Below, piece by piece: positions 38,759 through 50,644 of a DNA stretch of 64,000 nucleotides. Source of the DNA: Phreatobacter sp. (GTDB lineage Bacteria > Pseudomonadota > Alphaproteobacteria > Rhizobiales > Phreatobacteraceae). The stretch is taken from contig NZ_JAEULY010000003.1 of NCBI RefSeq assembly GCF_016793595.1, forward strand, positions 62,001-126,000, written 5' to 3'. How positions within the stretch are numbered: the first letter of the stretch is position 1; every line of letters begins with the position of its first letter. Both the position numbers and the translations under genes were made by a program. The notes below the pieces were generated by a model, which made no database searches, was not told where the DNA came from, and worked only from the letters and a program-made list of their open reading frames with translations.

Positions 38759-40156
38759 ATGACCAAGGCCAACACCGCCGGCAACACGATGTGGGGCGGC
38801 CGCTATGCCTCCGGCCCCGCGGCCGTGATGGAAGACATCAACGTCTCGATCGACTTCGACAAGCGTCTGTATAGGCAGGACATCGCCGGCTCGAAAGCCC
38901 ATGTGGCCATGCTGGCCGCTCAAGGCATCGTGAGTTCCGATGACGAAGCCGCGATCACGAAGGGGCTCGACAAGGTTCTGGCCGAGATCGAGGGCGGCAC
39001 TTTCGTCTTCAGGCGCAACCTCGAAGACATCCACATGAACGTCGAGGCGCGGCTCGCCGAGATCATCGGCGCGCCGGCCGGCCGCCTGCACACTGCGCGT
39101 TCGCGCAACGATCAGGTGGCGACAGACTTCAAGCTGTGGGTGCGCGACGCGGCGGACGGGCTCGACGCCCAGCTGAAGGACCTTCAGGTCGCGCTGGCCG
39201 AGAAGGCTCTGGCCGAGGCGGCGACCGTCATGCCCGGCTTCACCCACCTGCAGGTGGCCCAGCCGACCACTTTCGGCCATCACCTCATGGCCTATGTCGA
39301 GATGGTCGGCCGCGACCGCGGCCGCCTCGCCGACGCCCGCAGGCGGCTGAACGAGAGCCCGCTGGGCGCGGCGGCGCTCTGCGGCACCTCCTTCCCCATC
39401 GACCGGCAGATGACGGCAAAGGCCCTCGGCTTCGACCGTCCGACCGCCAATTCGCTCGATTCCGTCGCCGACCGCGACTTTGTCATGGAGGTTCTCGCAA
39501 CCGCGACGATCGCGGCGGTGCACCTGTCGCGCCTCGCCGAGGAGATCGTCATCTGGTGCTCCTCGCCCTTCTCCTTCGTGAAACTGTCGGACGCCTTCTC
39601 GACCGGCTCGTCGATCATGCCGCAGAAGCGCAACCCCGACGCCGCCGAGCTGGTGCGCGCCAAGGTCGGCCGCATTCTCGGCGGCTTCAACGCCATCGCC
39701 GTCGTTCTGAAGGGCCTGCCGCTGACCTATCAGAAGGACATGCAGGAGGACAAAGAGCCGACCATGGACGCGCTCACCTCGCTGTCGCTGGCCATCGCCG
39801 CCACCGCCGGCATGGTGCGCGACATGCAGGCGCAGGCCGCGACCATGAAAAAGGCAGCGGGCCAGGGCTATTCGACCGCCACCGACCTTGCCGACTGGTG
39901 CGTTCGCGCGCTCGGCATCCCGTTCCGCGAAAGCCACCACATCGCGGCGAAAGCGGTGGGCCTCGCCTCCGAAAAGGGCCTGCCGCTGCACAAGCTGACG
40001 CTTGCCGACATGCAGTCGGTGGACAAGCGGATCACGACGGACGTGTTCTCGGTGCTGTCGGTGGCGAAGTCGGTCGCGAGCCGCGTCAGCTATGGCGGAA
40101 CCGCGCCGAAAAACGTCCGCGCGCAGGCCAAACGCTGGCTGAAGAAGCTCGGCTGA
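38759..40156 (+). CDS. argH: Argininosuccinate lyase
   Basis: A 465-residue member of the fumarase/aspartase superfamily that splits argininosuccinate into arginine and fumarate. [28 protein letters not shown] is the ArgH start, [20 protein letters not shown] and [17 protein letters not shown] are substrate-binding segments, and [20 protein letters not shown] is the superfamily signature with the catalytic serine. AAGGGA at 38746-38751 serves either of two adjacent ATGs (38756 or 38759). argG lies 0.5 kb away but is transcribed toward argH. Confidence 0.97.
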   Translation: MTKANTAGNTMWGGRYASGPAAVMEDINVSIDFDKRLYRQDIAGSKAHVAMLAAQGIVSSDDEAAITKGLDKVLAEIEGGTFVFRRNLEDIHMNVEARLAEIIGAPAGRLHTARSRNDQVATDFKLWVRDAADGLDAQLKDLQVALAEKALAEAATVMPGFTHLQVAQPTTFGHHLMAYVEMVGRDRGRLADARRRLNESPLGAAALCGTSFPIDRQMTAKALGFDRPTANSLDSVADRDFVMEVLATATIAAVHLSRLAEEIVIWCSSPFSFVKLSDAFSTGSSIMPQKRNPDAAELVRAKVGRILGGFNAIAVVLKGLPLTYQKDMQEDKEPTMDALTSLSLAIAATAGMVRDMQAQAATMKKAAGQGYSTATDLADWCVRALGIPFRESHHIAAKAVGLASEKGLPLHKLTLADMQSVDKRITTDVFSVLSVAKSVASRVSYGGTAPKNVRAQAKRWLKKLG

Positions 40157-40273
40157 CAGCCGGGGCGCGTTCACCGAAGAAAAAGCGCCCCAGCCTCGAA
40201 CCTTTCCCTGCGTCGCCGCCACCCATGGTCACTCTCCTGCACGTGTTGGAGGGGCGAAACCGGGGAGGCGGCC

Positions 40274-40543
40274 ATGTTTGCAATCATCGACATTCGAAAG
40301 TCGGCTCTCACGTTCCTGGCTGCCGCAGCTTTGTCGACCCTTGCCGGCATCGCCTCCTCGGTCGTCGCCTCGCCGCTCGCCGCCTCCGCCCACCTCGCCG
40401 CCGCGACCATCGCCCAGCAGTCCGAGCACGGCGCCCATAACGAAGCCGGCCGCAGCGCCCATCGCCTGACCCGTCCCGCCAACCGCTTCAACGGTTTCGT
40501 CGGCGATATCGGCGGCCAGACCGGTCCGGCCACCGCCCGCTGA
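40274..40543 (+). CDS. Small secreted protein, hypothetical
   Basis: An 89-residue ORF with GGGGAGG about 6 bases before the ATG. Residues 1-33 look like a signal peptide (positive start, hydrophobic SALTFLAAAALSTLAGIASSVVA, possible cleavage after SPLAASA). The mature part is short, His/Asn-rich and without cysteines. No family is recognised. The ribosome site, signal peptide and position just after argH favour a real gene, but overlapping antisense frames exist and coding potential should be checked. Confidence 0.5.
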   Translation: MFAIIDIRKSALTFLAAAALSTLAGIASSVVASPLAASAHLAAATIAQQSEHGAHNEAGRSAHRLTRPANRFNGFVGDIGGQTGPATAR

Positions 40544-40561
40544 TCCCGGACGCCGCGCATG

Positions 40562-40586
40562 AAAAAGGCCGGGTCGCCCCGGCCTT
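40562..40586 (-). terminator. Rho-independent terminator for argG (minus strand)
   Basis: A 9-base stem (AAGGCCGGG with CCCGGCCTT) with five A residues on the plus strand, i.e. a U5 tail on the minus strand. It lies 122 bases beyond the argG stop, past the compound palindromic repeat. Confidence 0.7.
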
Positions 40587-40602
40587 CGTCGCGTCCGCAA
40601 CC

Positions 40603-40690
40603 CGTCATGCCCGGCCTTGTGCCGGGTATCCACGAATTCCTTCAAGCGCGTGATCAAGTCGTGGATGGCCGGGACAAGCCCGGCCATGAC
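40603..40690. repeat. Compound inverted palindromic repeat between argH and argG
   Basis: Two copies of the dispersed palindrome face each other: one arm reads GTCATGCCCGGCCTTGTGCC and onwards into GGGTATCCACGA, the other is nearly its reverse complement, ending in GGCCATGAC. About 22 bases separate the arms. Each arm is itself a hairpin, so the whole can fold as a cruciform-like structure. This two-arm form resembles the RIME/REP-type elements of rhizobia. Related single copies are at 927-949 and 7074-7095. Confidence 0.8.
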
Positions 40691-40707
40691 GAAGCTGGTC
40701 TGGCGAC

Positions 40708-41943
<1,236 letters not shown>

Positions 41944-42037
41944 GGGTCTGATCCAGCGGAAAGGATATTGCGCCGCCGACTTAAAGAAGCGGCGGGCAAG
42001 AGGCAAGCGAGGCAGGTCAAATGCCTCGCGCCGCCGG

Positions 42038-42784
42038 TCAGCCTTGCCGGCCGAAAAGCGCGCGCAACGGCTCGCCGATACGGGCGAGGCGCTCGGCGAC
42101 CACGGTTTCGCTGGCCGCCCCCGGCCGGCGGACCAGCCAGTAATGCGCTGACGCGACGATGACGAGCGTGGCGAGGATCGCCAGCAGCGTGTCGGAAAGG
42201 AAATGTCCGCCGAAGGCGATCCTGAGCCCCGAGATGACCGCCGTATAGACGGCGACCGCCGCCAGCGCGGCGGGGCGGGCGGCTGGCGGCGCCAGCAAGG
42301 CGGGAGCCGCGAGCCAGGCCGCTCCGGAAGCCTCGCCCGAGATGAACGAGCAATTGGTGCGGCAGGTCATGCCGTCGCCCGGCCGCCACCACGGCGTGAA
42401 GGTGCCGGAGCCGCCGAACTGGGTGACGTGGACCGGCCGGCCGCGCTCCCACTGCTCCTTGAGGATGCCGTTCACCAGAATGACCGGCGCGGCCATGACG
42501 GTCAGGAACAGGAACAGCGCCGCGCGGGCGCGCATGAACTGCCGCGTCGCCGGAAAGGCGATGTGCTGGACCAGCGAGACCATGGCGGCGATGCCCAGCG
42601 CGATGGTCGGCCACATGCTCACCCGCCTGAGGAAGGCAGCCCAGCCGTGCGATGTCAGCCAGAAGCCCTCGCCCTCGCGCCAGAACCAGCGCGTGGCGGC
42701 AAGGTCGAGTTCGGGCCAGATCGCGAGAACGAGGCTCGCCGCGGCGAGCGCCCCGATGGCGAGATTGAACAGGCGGCGGGTCAA
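42038..42784 (-). CDS. PAP2 family phosphatase (lipid phosphatase-like)
   Basis: A 248-residue integral membrane PAP2 protein with about six transmembrane helices. The phosphatase signature is KEQWERGRP (motif C1), [11 protein letters not shown] (motif C2, with Glu in place of the usual His, as in some LpxE-like enzymes) and [11 protein letters not shown] (motif C3 with the nucleophile-relay His). It may remove phosphate from lipid A, undecaprenyl diphosphate or phosphatidylglycerol phosphate; this cannot be settled here. It begins 13 bases downstream of yciB on the same strand. Confidence 0.88.
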   Translation of the reverse strand: MTRRLFNLAIGALAAASLVLAIWPELDLAATRWFWREGEGFWLTSHGWAAFLRRVSMWPTIALGIAAMVSLVQHIAFPATRQFMRARAALFLFLTVMAAPVILVNGILKEQWERGRPVHVTQFGGSGTFTPWWRPGDGMTCRTNCSFISGEASGAAWLAAPALLAPPAARPAALAAVAVYTAVISGLRIAFGGHFLSDTLLAILATLVIVASAHYWLVRRPGAASETVVAERLARIGEPLRALFGRQG

Positions 42785-42797
42785 GAGGGTCGGTCGC

Positions 42798-43409
42798 TCA
42801 AGAGGTCTTGCCGTCCTCTGCGCTGGCGTCGTGCCGCAGGATCAGCGGCATCTGCGCGAGCGCGAAGGCCATGGTCAGCGGCATGATGCCCCAGACCTTG
42901 AAAGCCACCCAGAAATCCGTCGTCTGCGTGCGCCAGACGATCTCGTTCAACGCCGCCAGCACGAAGAAGAAGAAGGCCCAGCGCCAGGTCAGCTGCCGCC
43001 AGCCTTCGTCGGTCAGGTCGAAGACCGAGTCCAGCACCAGCTTCAAGACGTTGCGGCCGGTGGCGGCCGCCCAGACCAGCACCGCGCCGAACAGCGTGTT
43101 GACGATGGTCGGCTTCAGCTTGATGAACAATTCGTCGTGCAGCACCAGCGTCAAGCCGCCGAAAATGGTCACGACCACGGCCGAGACCAGCGGCATGACG
43201 GGAAGCTTGCGCACCAGCGTCCAGGTCACGGCGAGCGAGACGAGCACCGCGGCAATGAAGATGCCGGTCGCCAGAAACAGGCGCTGCGTCGCATCGACGC
43301 CGAACCAGCGGTCGCCGTAGGAATTGGTCAGGAAGAAGATGACCAGCGGCCCCATCTCCAGCGCCAGCTTGACGAGCGGCGGCAGGTGCCTCTTTTCGGT
43401 ATGCGTCAT
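42798..43409 (-). CDS. yciB: Inner membrane-spanning protein YciB (septation protein A)
   Basis: A 203-residue protein with five to six transmembrane segments. LALEMGPLVIFFLTNSYGDRWFG, TIFGGLTLVLHDELFIKLKPTIVNTLFGAVL and WRWAFFFFVLAALNEIVWRTQTTDFWVAFKVWG are the strongly conserved IspZ/YciB blocks. The family affects envelope integrity and septation. ATG 43409 is preferred because AGAGG lies upstream; ATG 43424 is an alternative. In many alphaproteobacteria it follows ftsY and precedes a PAP2 or CcmA-type gene; only the PAP2 neighbour is present here. Confidence 0.92.
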   Translation of the reverse strand: MTHTEKRHLPPLVKLALEMGPLVIFFLTNSYGDRWFGVDATQRLFLATGIFIAAVLVSLAVTWTLVRKLPVMPLVSAVVVTIFGGLTLVLHDELFIKLKPTIVNTLFGAVLVWAAATGRNVLKLVLDSVFDLTDEGWRQLTWRWAFFFFVLAALNEIVWRTQTTDFWVAFKVWGIMPLTMAFALAQMPLILRHDASAEDGKTS

Positions 43410-43522
43410 GAGCCTCTGAGCCATGGACAATTCGTCGCAGCAGTTTAGCTTGCGCGCGTCTTCATGACCACCGCGCAGCGGTTCTGGCAACCGCGCGTCC
43501 TGTCGCACCGGAGCCTTGCCCC

Positions 43523-44221
43523 TTGTCCTTCGTCTTCGAGCCCGCCGCCCGCCCTGCCCTGCCCGTCGTCGGCACGGACCAGCTGTTCCCCGTGCGCCGC
43601 GTCTATTGCGTCGGCCGCAACTACGCCGCGCATGCGCGCGAAATGGGCGGCGACCCGACCCGCGAGCCGCCGTTCTTCTTCAACAAGACCGCCGACGCGC
43701 TGCAGCCGGTGCCGCATGGCAAGACGATCGACCACCCCTACCCGACCAAGACGTCGAACTACCATTTCGAGCTGGAAATGGTCGTCGCTCTCTCCGGCGG
43801 CGGCAAGGACATTCCGGTCGAGAAGGCGCTGGACTGCGTGTTCGGCTATGCCGTCGGCCTCGACATGACCCGCCGCGACCTGCAGGACGAGGCCAAGGCG
43901 CTGAAGCGCCCGTGGGAGCTCGGCAAGTCCGCCGACTTCTCCGGTCCCGTCGGCCCGATCTATCCGGCCAGCCAGGTCGGCCACAAGCTGAAGGGCCCGA
44001 TCTCGCTGACCGTCGACGGCGTGGTGAAGCAGAAGGCCGACCTTGCCGACATGATCTGGTCGGTGGCCGAACAGATCTCCTTCCTGTCGACCTATTTCGA
44101 GGTCTGCCCGGGCGACGTGATCTTCTCCGGCACGCCGGACGGCGTCGGCGCGGTGACGCGCGGCCAGACCATGGTGGCGGCGGTGGACGGCCTCGGCGAG
44201 ATCAGCCTGAAGGTCGTCTGA
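43523..44221 (+). CDS. Fumarylacetoacetate hydrolase family protein
   Basis: A 232-residue FAH-fold hydrolase. YCVGRNYAAHAREMG, PPFFFNKTADAL, ELEMVVALSGGG (metal-binding Glu residues) and DMIWSVAEQISFLSTYFEVCPGDVIFSGTPDGVG are the family motifs. Members act as acylpyruvate hydrolases, oxaloacetate decarboxylases or in aromatic catabolism. The start appears to be TTG 43523, with GGAG about 9 bases upstream; no ATG fits the family N-terminus MSFVFEP. A bidirectional terminator separates it from infB. Confidence 0.9.
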   Translation: MSFVFEPAARPALPVVGTDQLFPVRRVYCVGRNYAAHAREMGGDPTREPPFFFNKTADALQPVPHGKTIDHPYPTKTSNYHFELEMVVALSGGGKDIPVEKALDCVFGYAVGLDMTRRDLQDEAKALKRPWELGKSADFSGPVGPIYPASQVGHKLKGPISLTVDGVVKQKADLADMIWSVAEQISFLSTYFEVCPGDVIFSGTPDGVGAVTRGQTMVAAVDGLGEISLKVV

Positions 44222-44271
44222 CAGACTTCCATCGAGACGGCGCGCAGGCACTGGCCTGCCGCCCGAAAACG

Positions 44272-44299
44272 AAAAGGCGGCCCGAGGGCCGCCTTTTTT
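44272..44299. terminator. Bidirectional rho-independent terminator between FAH gene and infB
   Basis: A 7-base stem (GGCGGCC with GGCCGCC) is flanked by AAAA on the left and T6 on the right, so it can end both the plus-strand hydrolase transcript and the minus-strand infB operon. Confidence 0.88.
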
Positions 44300-44319
44300 G
44301 TTTCGCCGTGCGGCGCAGC

Positions 44320-47300
44320 TCAGAGCGAGCGCTTGATCTCCTCGACCCGGTAGCACTCGATCACGTCGCCGGCGCGCATGTCCTGGTAGCTCTCGAAGGC
44401 CATGCCGCATTCCTGGCCGACCTGAACTTCCTTGACCTCGTCCTTGAAGCGCTTGAGCGTCGAGAGCTTGCCCTCGTGGACCACGACGCTGTCGCGGATG
44501 AGGCGCACATTGGCGCCGCGCTCCACGCGGCCGTCGGTGACGCGGCAACCGGCCACCTTGCCGACCTTGGTGATGTTGAACACCTCCAGGATCTCGGCAT
44601 TGCCCAGCATGGTCTCGCGCAGTTCGGGCGCGAGCAGGCCGGACATGGCGGCTTTGATGTCGTCCACCAGGTCGTAGATGATATTATAGTAGCGGATCTC
44701 GATATCCGCCTGTTCGGCTGCCGCGCGCGCTTCCTTGTGGGCGCGCGTGTTGAAGCCGATGATCACCGCGCCCGACGTCTGGGCGAGGCCCACGTCGCTC
44801 TCGGTGATGCCGCCGACACCCGACAGGATGACGCGTGCCGCGACCTCGTCATTGCCGAGCTTGCCGAGCGCGCCGACAATGGCTTCCACGGAGCCCTGCA
44901 CGTCGCCCTTGATGATCAGCGGGAATTCCTTCTTGCCCGCGCCAGCCTTGAGCTGGCTCATCATGTCGGCGAGCGACGAACGGCCGGCGCCGAGACGGGC
45001 GGCGGCCTTCTCGCGCTTGAGGTTCTGGCGGTAGTCGGTGATCTCGCGGGCGCGCGCCTCGGTCTCGACCACCGCGACGCGGTCGCCGGCCTCGGGCGTG
45101 CCGTTGAAACCGAGCACCTCGACCGGCGCGGAAGGCCCGGCGTGATCGAGCGTCTCGCCCTTGTCGGACACGAGCGCGCGCACGCGGCCCCACTCGGCGC
45201 CTGCCACGACGATGTCGCCGGGATGCATGGTGCCGCGCTGGATCAGCACGGTGGCGACCGGACCGCGGCCGCGATCCAGCTTGGCCTCGATGACCGTGCC
45301 TTCCGCGAAGCGGTTCGGGTTGGCCTTCAGCTCGAGAACCTCGGCCTGCAGCTGGATCAGCTCCAGCAGCTTGTCCAGGTTTTCGCCGGTCTTGGCCGAC
45401 AGTTCGACCTCGATGACATCGCCGCCGAGGCTTTCCACCTGCACCTCGTACTGAAGCAGGTCGGTCTTGACCTTCTCGGGACGCGCGTCGGGCAGGTCGA
45501 TCTTGTTGATCGCCACGATCATCGGGACCTTGGCGGCCTTGGCGTGATTGATGGCCTCGACCGTCTGCGGCATGACCGAGTCGTTCGCCGCCACCACCAG
45601 CACGACGATGTCCGTCACCCTGGCACCGCGGGCGCGCATGGCGGTGAACGCGGCGTGGCCGGGCGTGTCGATGAAGGTGATGAGGCCGCCGAGCGGCGAC
45701 GTCACCTGATAGGCGCCGATATGCTGGGTGATGCCGCCGGCCTCGCCCGAGACCACGTTGGTCTTGCGCAGGGCGTCGAGCAGCGAGGTCTTGCCGTGGT
45801 CGACGTGGCCCATGATGGTCACGACCGGCGCGCGCGGCTCCAGCATTTCTTCCGGATCGGGCAGGTCGAACAGGCCTTCCTCGACGTCGGATTCGGCGAC
45901 GCGGCGAACCGTGTGGCCGAGCTCCTCTGCGATCAGCTGGGCGGTGTCGGCATCGATCACGTCGGTGATCTTGTGCATCGCGCCCTGCTTCATCAGCATG
46001 CGGATGATGTCGACGGCGCGCTCCGACATGCGGTTGGCGAGATCCGCGATGGTGATCGTCTCGGGGATCGTCACCTCGCGCATGATCTTTTCTTTCTGCT
46101 CCGTCTGGCGACGGCCGGTCATGCGCTGCACGCGGCGGCGGAACGAGGCTTCCGAACGCATGCGGTCGGACGAATCCTCCAGCGCGTTGGTCAGCGTCAG
46201 GCGGGTGCGGCTCGGCGCATCGCCGGTCGGACGCTCCGGACGTGCCGCGGGCGTGGCAACCTTGCCGCCGGGGCCACGGCGAACGCCGCGCGGCCCGTCA
46301 TCATCGTCGCCGCCCGGACGCGGGCGGCCAGCCGACGGCGGGCCCGAACGCATCGGGCCGGCGCCTTCCGGGCGGGTCGGGATAGCGCTGGCGGCGGCAC
46401 CGGCACCCGCGCCGAAGGGGCGCGGCGGGCGCGGGCCGTCGAGGCGCGGCGGGCGGCCGTCGCGGGCGCCGAAGCCACCCTCGCGCGGCGGACGGTCACC
46501 GAACGGACGGTCGCCCGGCGGACGCGGCGGGCGGTCGCCGTAGGGGCGGTCGCCCGGCGGGCGCGGCGGACGGTCGCCATAGGGACGATCCCCCTGCGGG
46601 CGCGGCGGGCGGTCACCGAACGGACGGTCGCCCGGCGGACGGTCGCCACGCGGGCCGCCGAAGCCGCCTTCACGCGGCGGACGGTCACCGTAGGGACGGT
46701 CGGAACGCGGCGGACGGTCGCCGTAGGGGCGATCGCCCTGCGGACGGTCGCCACGCGGGCCACCGAAGCCGCCTTCGCGCGGCGGACGGTCACCAAAGGA
46801 GCGCGCCTCGCGCGGCTGGGCCTGAGCCTCGGCGGGCTGGCGGGCTTCTGCCTCGGCGGGGGCATCCTGGCGGGGCGCGCGGCCGATATCGTCGAGGCTG
46901 CGCGGCCGGTTGTCGTCGCCGAACCGGCGGCGGGCTTCGAACTCCGAACGGCGGCGGGCTTCCTCGTCGCGGCGATGGCGATCGTCTTCCTCGCGCTGGC
47001 GGCGCTCCTGCTCGGAGCGCTCGGCGGCGCGGCGGGCATCCTCCTCGGCGCGGCGGCGGGATTCCACCTCGGCGACCTTGCGCTCCTCGGCTTCGCGCGT
47101 GCGCGCTTCGGCCAGGACGCGATCGCGCGCCTCGCGCTCGTCTTCCGAGAGCGTCCTGAGGATCATGCCGGGAGCCGGCGCCTTCGGGGCGGCGGGAGCG
47201 GCGGCCGGTGCAGCGGGACGCGGCTTCTCGGCCGCAGGCGGCGGCGCGGCCGGCGCCGCGGGGCGCTGGGGCGCGAAGGAGCGCGGCTTCGCCGAGACCT

Positions 47301-47442
47301 TCTCCACCACCACCGTCTTGGTGCGGCCGTGGCTGAAGCTCTGGCGAACCATGCTGTGCTCGGGTCCGGCCGGCTTCTTCAGGCTGAGGGTCTTGCCCGT
47401 CAGGCTGATCGTCTTGTCGCCGGGGGTCTTCTCATCGGTCAT
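44320..47442 (-). CDS. infB: Translation initiation factor IF-2
   Basis: A 1040-residue IF-2, about 150 residues longer than E. coli IF-2. Residues 1-45 are the conserved IF2_assoc-like start, 85-175 a charged coiled coil, and 215-330 a tandem GDRPxGDRPPR repeat. The GTPase G1 motif GHVDHGKTS is at 545-553, followed by DTPGHAAF (G3), NKID (G4) and the C-terminal fMet-tRNA domain ending EEIKRSL. Last gene of the rimP-nusA-ylxR-infB operon, 39 bases after ylxR; rbfA, truB and rpsO are not next, since the terminator follows. Confidence 0.97.
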   Translation of the reverse strand: MTDEKTPGDKTISLTGKTLSLKKPAGPEHSMVRQSFSHGRTKTVVVEKVSAKPRSFAPQRPAAPAAPPPAAEKPRPAAPAAAPAAPKAPAPGMILRTLSEDEREARDRVLAEARTREAEERKVAEVESRRRAEEDARRAAERSEQERRQREEDDRHRRDEEARRRSEFEARRRFGDDNRPRSLDDIGRAPRQDAPAEAEARQPAEAQAQPREARSFGDRPPREGGFGGPRGDRPQGDRPYGDRPPRSDRPYGDRPPREGGFGGPRGDRPPGDRPFGDRPPRPQGDRPYGDRPPRPPGDRPYGDRPPRPPGDRPFGDRPPREGGFGARDGRPPRLDGPRPPRPFGAGAGAAASAIPTRPEGAGPMRSGPPSAGRPRPGGDDDDGPRGVRRGPGGKVATPAARPERPTGDAPSRTRLTLTNALEDSSDRMRSEASFRRRVQRMTGRRQTEQKEKIMREVTIPETITIADLANRMSERAVDIIRMLMKQGAMHKITDVIDADTAQLIAEELGHTVRRVAESDVEEGLFDLPDPEEMLEPRAPVVTIMGHVDHGKTSLLDALRKTNVVSGEAGGITQHIGAYQVTSPLGGLITFIDTPGHAAFTAMRARGARVTDIVVLVVAANDSVMPQTVEAINHAKAAKVPMIVAINKIDLPDARPEKVKTDLLQYEVQVESLGGDVIEVELSAKTGENLDKLLELIQLQAEVLELKANPNRFAEGTVIEAKLDRGRGPVATVLIQRGTMHPGDIVVAGAEWGRVRALVSDKGETLDHAGPSAPVEVLGFNGTPEAGDRVAVVETEARAREITDYRQNLKREKAAARLGAGRSSLADMMSQLKAGAGKKEFPLIIKGDVQGSVEAIVGALGKLGNDEVAARVILSGVGGITESDVGLAQTSGAVIIGFNTRAHKEARAAAEQADIEIRYYNIIYDLVDDIKAAMSGLLAPELRETMLGNAEILEVFNITKVGKVAGCRVTDGRVERGANVRLIRDSVVVHEGKLSTLKRFKDEVKEVQVGQECGMAFESYQDMRAGDVIECYRVEEIKRSL
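46453..46800 (-). repeat. In-frame tandem repeat in infB (GDRPxGDRPPR units)
   Basis: About ten tandem or near-tandem units encode residues 215-330 of IF-2, alternating GDRP[FY]GDRPPR and [15 protein letters not shown]. The DNA itself is repetitive (CGGACGGTCGCC-type units), so copy number probably varies between strains. The region is positively charged and predicted to be disordered, lying between the coiled coil and the GTPase core. Confidence 0.9.
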
Positions 47443-47481
47443 ACGGTCTGGTCCTGCGCCTATCGGCTGGTCCTTGGGAAT

Positions 47482-48180
47482 TCAGTGTTTCGGCTCGTTG
47501 ACGGGAGCCGGGGGTCGTCGCCCGGCCATGTCGCCGGTGCGAAAAACCTCGAGGGCCGTACAGCGCGCGAGAAAATTCTTGCCGGGCCCGCCGGCGAGCA
47601 GCGCAGCATGTATCACATTCATGCGCCCCAATGCCAAATCCAATTGCAGCGAGGTGAACAGCGTCACCCGTGGCACGCTGGCAGCCTCCTCGCCGAAGCG
47701 GCGGCGCAGGCTCTGGCCGAGCTTGCGGACGCCGTCATCGCCGCCGTCGGACGCGTGAATGAGCCCCACCACGTCCTCGCCGACGATCGCGGCCTCGACC
47801 TTGGCGAAACCGGCGATCACCACGCCAGCCTTGTTGGCGAGCGACAGGGAGGCCGTCATCTGGGCATCCAGGAGCCGCTCCACAAGATCGGCGAGGTCCG
47901 CGGGCGTCTGAACCTCGCGTTTGAACGCGCGGGCGAACAGCTTGCGCCTGACCACCTCCGCGACAGCGGCACGGGTCGCGGTGACCCATGCCCCCCGGCC
48001 CGGCAGGCGGGCCTTGAGGTCCGGGACGACCGTCCCGTCCGGCCCGACCACGAAGCGCAGCAGACCCTCGGGCGAGCCGGCGGCGCGGTTGAGGATGCAC
48101 GTGCGCTCGGAGCCGGCGCGCCCCGCGAGGGGCCCACCGTCCAAAGTCAGCTCAAGCGCGTCCTCGCCTGCCGCCGTCAT
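47482..48180 (-). CDS. ylxR: RNA-binding protein YlxR/RNase P modulator-like, fused to L7Ae-like domain
   Basis: A 232-residue protein of the DUF448 YlxR family. ERTCILNRAAGSPEGLLRFVVGPDGTVVPDLKARLPGRGAWVTATRAAVAEVVRRKLFARAFKR is the YlxR domain with its basic RNA-binding face. The second half (LLDAQMTASLSLANKAGVVIAGFAKVEAAI..VGLIHASDGGDDGVRKL) resembles ribosomal L7Ae/L30e-like proteins, as in the alphaproteobacterial nusA-linked form. It is cotranscribed between nusA (19 bases) and infB. Confidence 0.93.
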   Translation of the reverse strand: MTAAGEDALELTLDGGPLAGRAGSERTCILNRAAGSPEGLLRFVVGPDGTVVPDLKARLPGRGAWVTATRAAVAEVVRRKLFARAFKREVQTPADLADLVERLLDAQMTASLSLANKAGVVIAGFAKVEAAIVGEDVVGLIHASDGGDDGVRKLGQSLRRRFGEEAASVPRVTLFTSLQLDLALGRMNVIHAALLAGGPGKNFLARCTALEVFRTGDMAGRRPPAPVNEPKH

Positions 48181-48199
48181 CCCGTTCCATGTCCGGAGC

Positions 48200-49789
48200 T
48201 CAGGCCCCGGCCTCCTCGTGCTGCTCTTCCGGCGCCTCGGCCGGCGCCTCGATCCAGCCCGCCTTGACGCGGGCCTGCATGATCATCGCCTCGGCCTCGT
48301 CCTTCGACAGCTCGAAACCGTCGAGGAAGCCGGCATGCTTGGTGGTCTGGCCGTCCTTGCGCTCCGACCAGCCGACGAGATCGTCCGGAATGCAGCCGGC
48401 GAAATCCTCCAGCGACTTCACGTCGTTCTCGCCGAGCTTGACCATCATGGCGGTGGTCATGCCCTCGACCTCGCGCAGGTCGTCGGCGACGCCGAGTTCC
48501 TTGCGCCTGGCGTCGTGCTCGGCCTCGATCCGGGCGATATAGTCCTGGGCGCGGCGCTGCAGCTCCTGCGCGGTGTCCTCGTCGAAGCCCTCGATGGAGG
48601 CGAGGTCCGACATCTCGACATAGGCGACTTCCTCGACCGTGCGGAAGCCTTCCGAGGTCAGAAGCTGGCCGACCACCTCGTCGACGTCGAGCGCGCCCAT
48701 GAACAGCTTGGTGCGGGCCTCGAACTCGGCCTGACGGCGCTCGGACTCTTCCTGCTCGGTGAGGATGTCGATGTCCCAGCCGGTGAGCTGCGATGCGAGG
48801 CGCACGTTCTGGCCGCGGCGGCCGATGGCCAGGGAGAGCTGCGGATCGGGCACGACGACCTCGATGCGCTCGCGATCCTCGTCGAGCACAACCTTGGCGA
48901 CCTCGGCGGGAGCCAGCGCATTGACGACGAAGGTCGCGATATCAGGGTTCCACGGAATGATATCGACCTTCTCGCCCTGCAGTTCCGCGACCACCGCCTG
49001 CACGCGCGAACCGCGCATGCCGACGCAGGCGCCGACCGGGTCGATCGACGAATCGCGCGACACGACGGCGATCTTGGCGCGCGAGCCGGGATCGCGGGCC
49101 ACCGCCTTGATCTCGACGATGCCGTCATAGATTTCCGGCACTTCCTGGCCGAACAGCTTGGCCATGAACTGCGGATGGGTGCGGGACAGGAAGATCTGGG
49201 GCCCGCGCTGTTCGCGGCGCACGTCGAACAGATAGGCCCGCACGCGATCGCCGTTGCGGAACAGTTCGCGCGGGATCAGCTCGTCGCGGCGGACAATCGC
49301 CTCGCCGCGACCGAGATCGACGACCACGTTGCCGTATTCGACGCGCTTGACGAGGCCGGAGACGATCTCGCCGACGCGGTCCTTGTACTCGTCGAACTGG
49401 CGGTCGCGCTCGGCCTCACGGACCTTCTGCACGATCACCTGCTTGGCCGACTGTGCGGCGATGCGGCCGAAATCGAAGGGCGGCAGCGTCTCGGCGATCC
49501 AGTCGCCGGGCTGGGCCGCCGGGTTCTTGCGCCGGGCTTCCTCGGTGGCGATCTGCGTCGCGATATTCTCGATCTCGTCGACCACCTGAAGCAGGCGCGA
49601 CAGCCGGATCTCGCCCGATTTCGGGTTGATCTCGGCGCGCACCTCGGTCTCCTGGCCGTAGCGCGAGCGCGCGGCCTTCTGGATGGCGTCTTCCATCGCC
49701 TCAAGCACGATCTGGCGGTCGATCTGCTTCTCGCGCGCGACCGCATCCGCGATCTGCAGCAGTTCCAGGCGGTTAGCCGAGACGGCCAT
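48200..49789 (-). CDS. nusA: Transcription termination/antitermination protein NusA
   Basis: A 529-residue NusA. The N-terminal domain ([35 protein letters not shown]) binds RNA polymerase, then come S1 ([20 protein letters not shown]), KH1 ([18 protein letters not shown]) and KH2 ([25 protein letters not shown]), and a C-terminal acidic repeat region. It pauses RNA polymerase and supports termination and antitermination. Second gene of the operon, 13 bases after rimP. An alanine/glutamate-rich tail ([15 protein letters not shown]) is the only oddity. Confidence 0.97.
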   Translation of the reverse strand: MAVSANRLELLQIADAVAREKQIDRQIVLEAMEDAIQKAARSRYGQETEVRAEINPKSGEIRLSRLLQVVDEIENIATQIATEEARRKNPAAQPGDWIAETLPPFDFGRIAAQSAKQVIVQKVREAERDRQFDEYKDRVGEIVSGLVKRVEYGNVVVDLGRGEAIVRRDELIPRELFRNGDRVRAYLFDVRREQRGPQIFLSRTHPQFMAKLFGQEVPEIYDGIVEIKAVARDPGSRAKIAVVSRDSSIDPVGACVGMRGSRVQAVVAELQGEKVDIIPWNPDIATFVVNALAPAEVAKVVLDEDRERIEVVVPDPQLSLAIGRRGQNVRLASQLTGWDIDILTEQEESERRQAEFEARTKLFMGALDVDEVVGQLLTSEGFRTVEEVAYVEMSDLASIEGFDEDTAQELQRRAQDYIARIEAEHDARRKELGVADDLREVEGMTTAMMVKLGENDVKSLEDFAGCIPDDLVGWSERKDGQTTKHAGFLDGFELSKDEAEAMIMQARVKAGWIEAPAEAPEEQHEEAGA

Positions 49790-49802
49790 GACTATCTCCC
49801 CT

Positions 49803-50606
49803 CTAGCGGGTCGGTTTTGGTTTGGCGAAACGGCCGGGGCCTTTCGGCTTCGGGCCTTGCCCCCCGCCGGCTTTCCGGCCCGGGTGCGGATGGGTCTTCA
49901 TCTTCTTCGGCGCGGCATCGGCCCGGACGGGGCGCGGTGTCGCGGGACGAACGAGCACGACATCGTCGGTCTCGGGTGCGTCTTCGACGGCATCCTCGCC
50001 GTCCTCGTCGAATTCCTCGTCCTCGTCGTCCATGGCGCGGCCGGCGGCTTTGGCCCGACGCAACGCCTCGCGGATGAGGTCGTCGGTCAGGACGAGGTGC
50101 GCCTCGCCGATCTCCTCGATGGGTAGCAGCACCTCGGCCGGCTCGTCGGCCTTGGCGTCGGTGCGCTTGAGCCTGGCCTTGGTGCCTTCCGAACCGAGCA
50201 CGAAGCCGCGAAAGCGCTTGCGGCCGCCCTGCGCCACGGCCATCTCGACCTTCGTCTCGTAGCCGGCCCAGCGGTCGAAATCGCTGGGGCGAACCAGCGG
50301 CCGGTCGATCCCCGGCGAGGAAATCTCAAGATTGTAGGCGGCGACGATCGGATCCTCGACGTCGAGCACCGGCGACAGCGCGCGGCTGGCCGCCTCGCAA
50401 TCGTCGATGGTGAAGGTGCCGTCCGGCCGCTCGGCCATGATCTGCAAGGTCGAGCCGCCGGTCTGCGAGCCCGACAGGCGCACGCGCACCAGCCTGAAGC
50501 CGAGGCCCTCGAGCACGGGTTCGACGATGGCGGCGACGCGCGCGGCCATGCCGGTCTCGACGATGAGACGCGTATCCTGGGTCAGGCGCGGGTCTTCCGC
50601 GGTCAA
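49803..50606 (-). CDS. rimP: Ribosome maturation factor RimP
   Basis: A 267-residue RimP needed for 30S assembly. [30 protein letters not shown] opens the N-terminal domain, [37 protein letters not shown] is the signature, and the C-terminal Sm-like domain ends near residue 190. The rest is an acidic stretch ([13 protein letters not shown]) followed by a basic Pro/Gly/Lys tail, a common alphaproteobacterial extension. The start is TTG 50606 with CGGAG about 7 bases upstream. First gene of the rimP-nusA-ylxR-infB operon. Confidence 0.94.
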   Translation of the reverse strand: MTAEDPRLTQDTRLIVETGMAARVAAIVEPVLEGLGFRLVRVRLSGSQTGGSTLQIMAERPDGTFTIDDCEAASRALSPVLDVEDPIVAAYNLEISSPGIDRPLVRPSDFDRWAGYETKVEMAVAQGGRKRFRGFVLGSEGTKARLKRTDAKADEPAEVLLPIEEIGEAHLVLTDDLIREALRRAKAAGRAMDDEDEEFDEDGEDAVEDAPETDDVVLVRPATPRPVRADAAPKKMKTHPHPGRKAGGGQGPKPKGPGRFAKPKPTR

Positions 50607-50644
50607 TCGGCGCTCCGAAGATTGAGCCCTCGCGGCGGCCGATG

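Noticed and set aside
40157..40195. GGGGCGC..GCGCCCC hairpin after argH as a terminator.
   Set aside because: Long A-rich loop and no T-tract, so not a convincing rho-independent terminator.
43516..48267. A 1583-codon open frame on the plus strand, antisense to infB and overlapping the FAH gene.
   Set aside because: It is a GC-rich shadow frame: repetitive Arg/Gly/Ala composition, no ribosome site or homology, and infB on the other strand has all IF-2 motifs.
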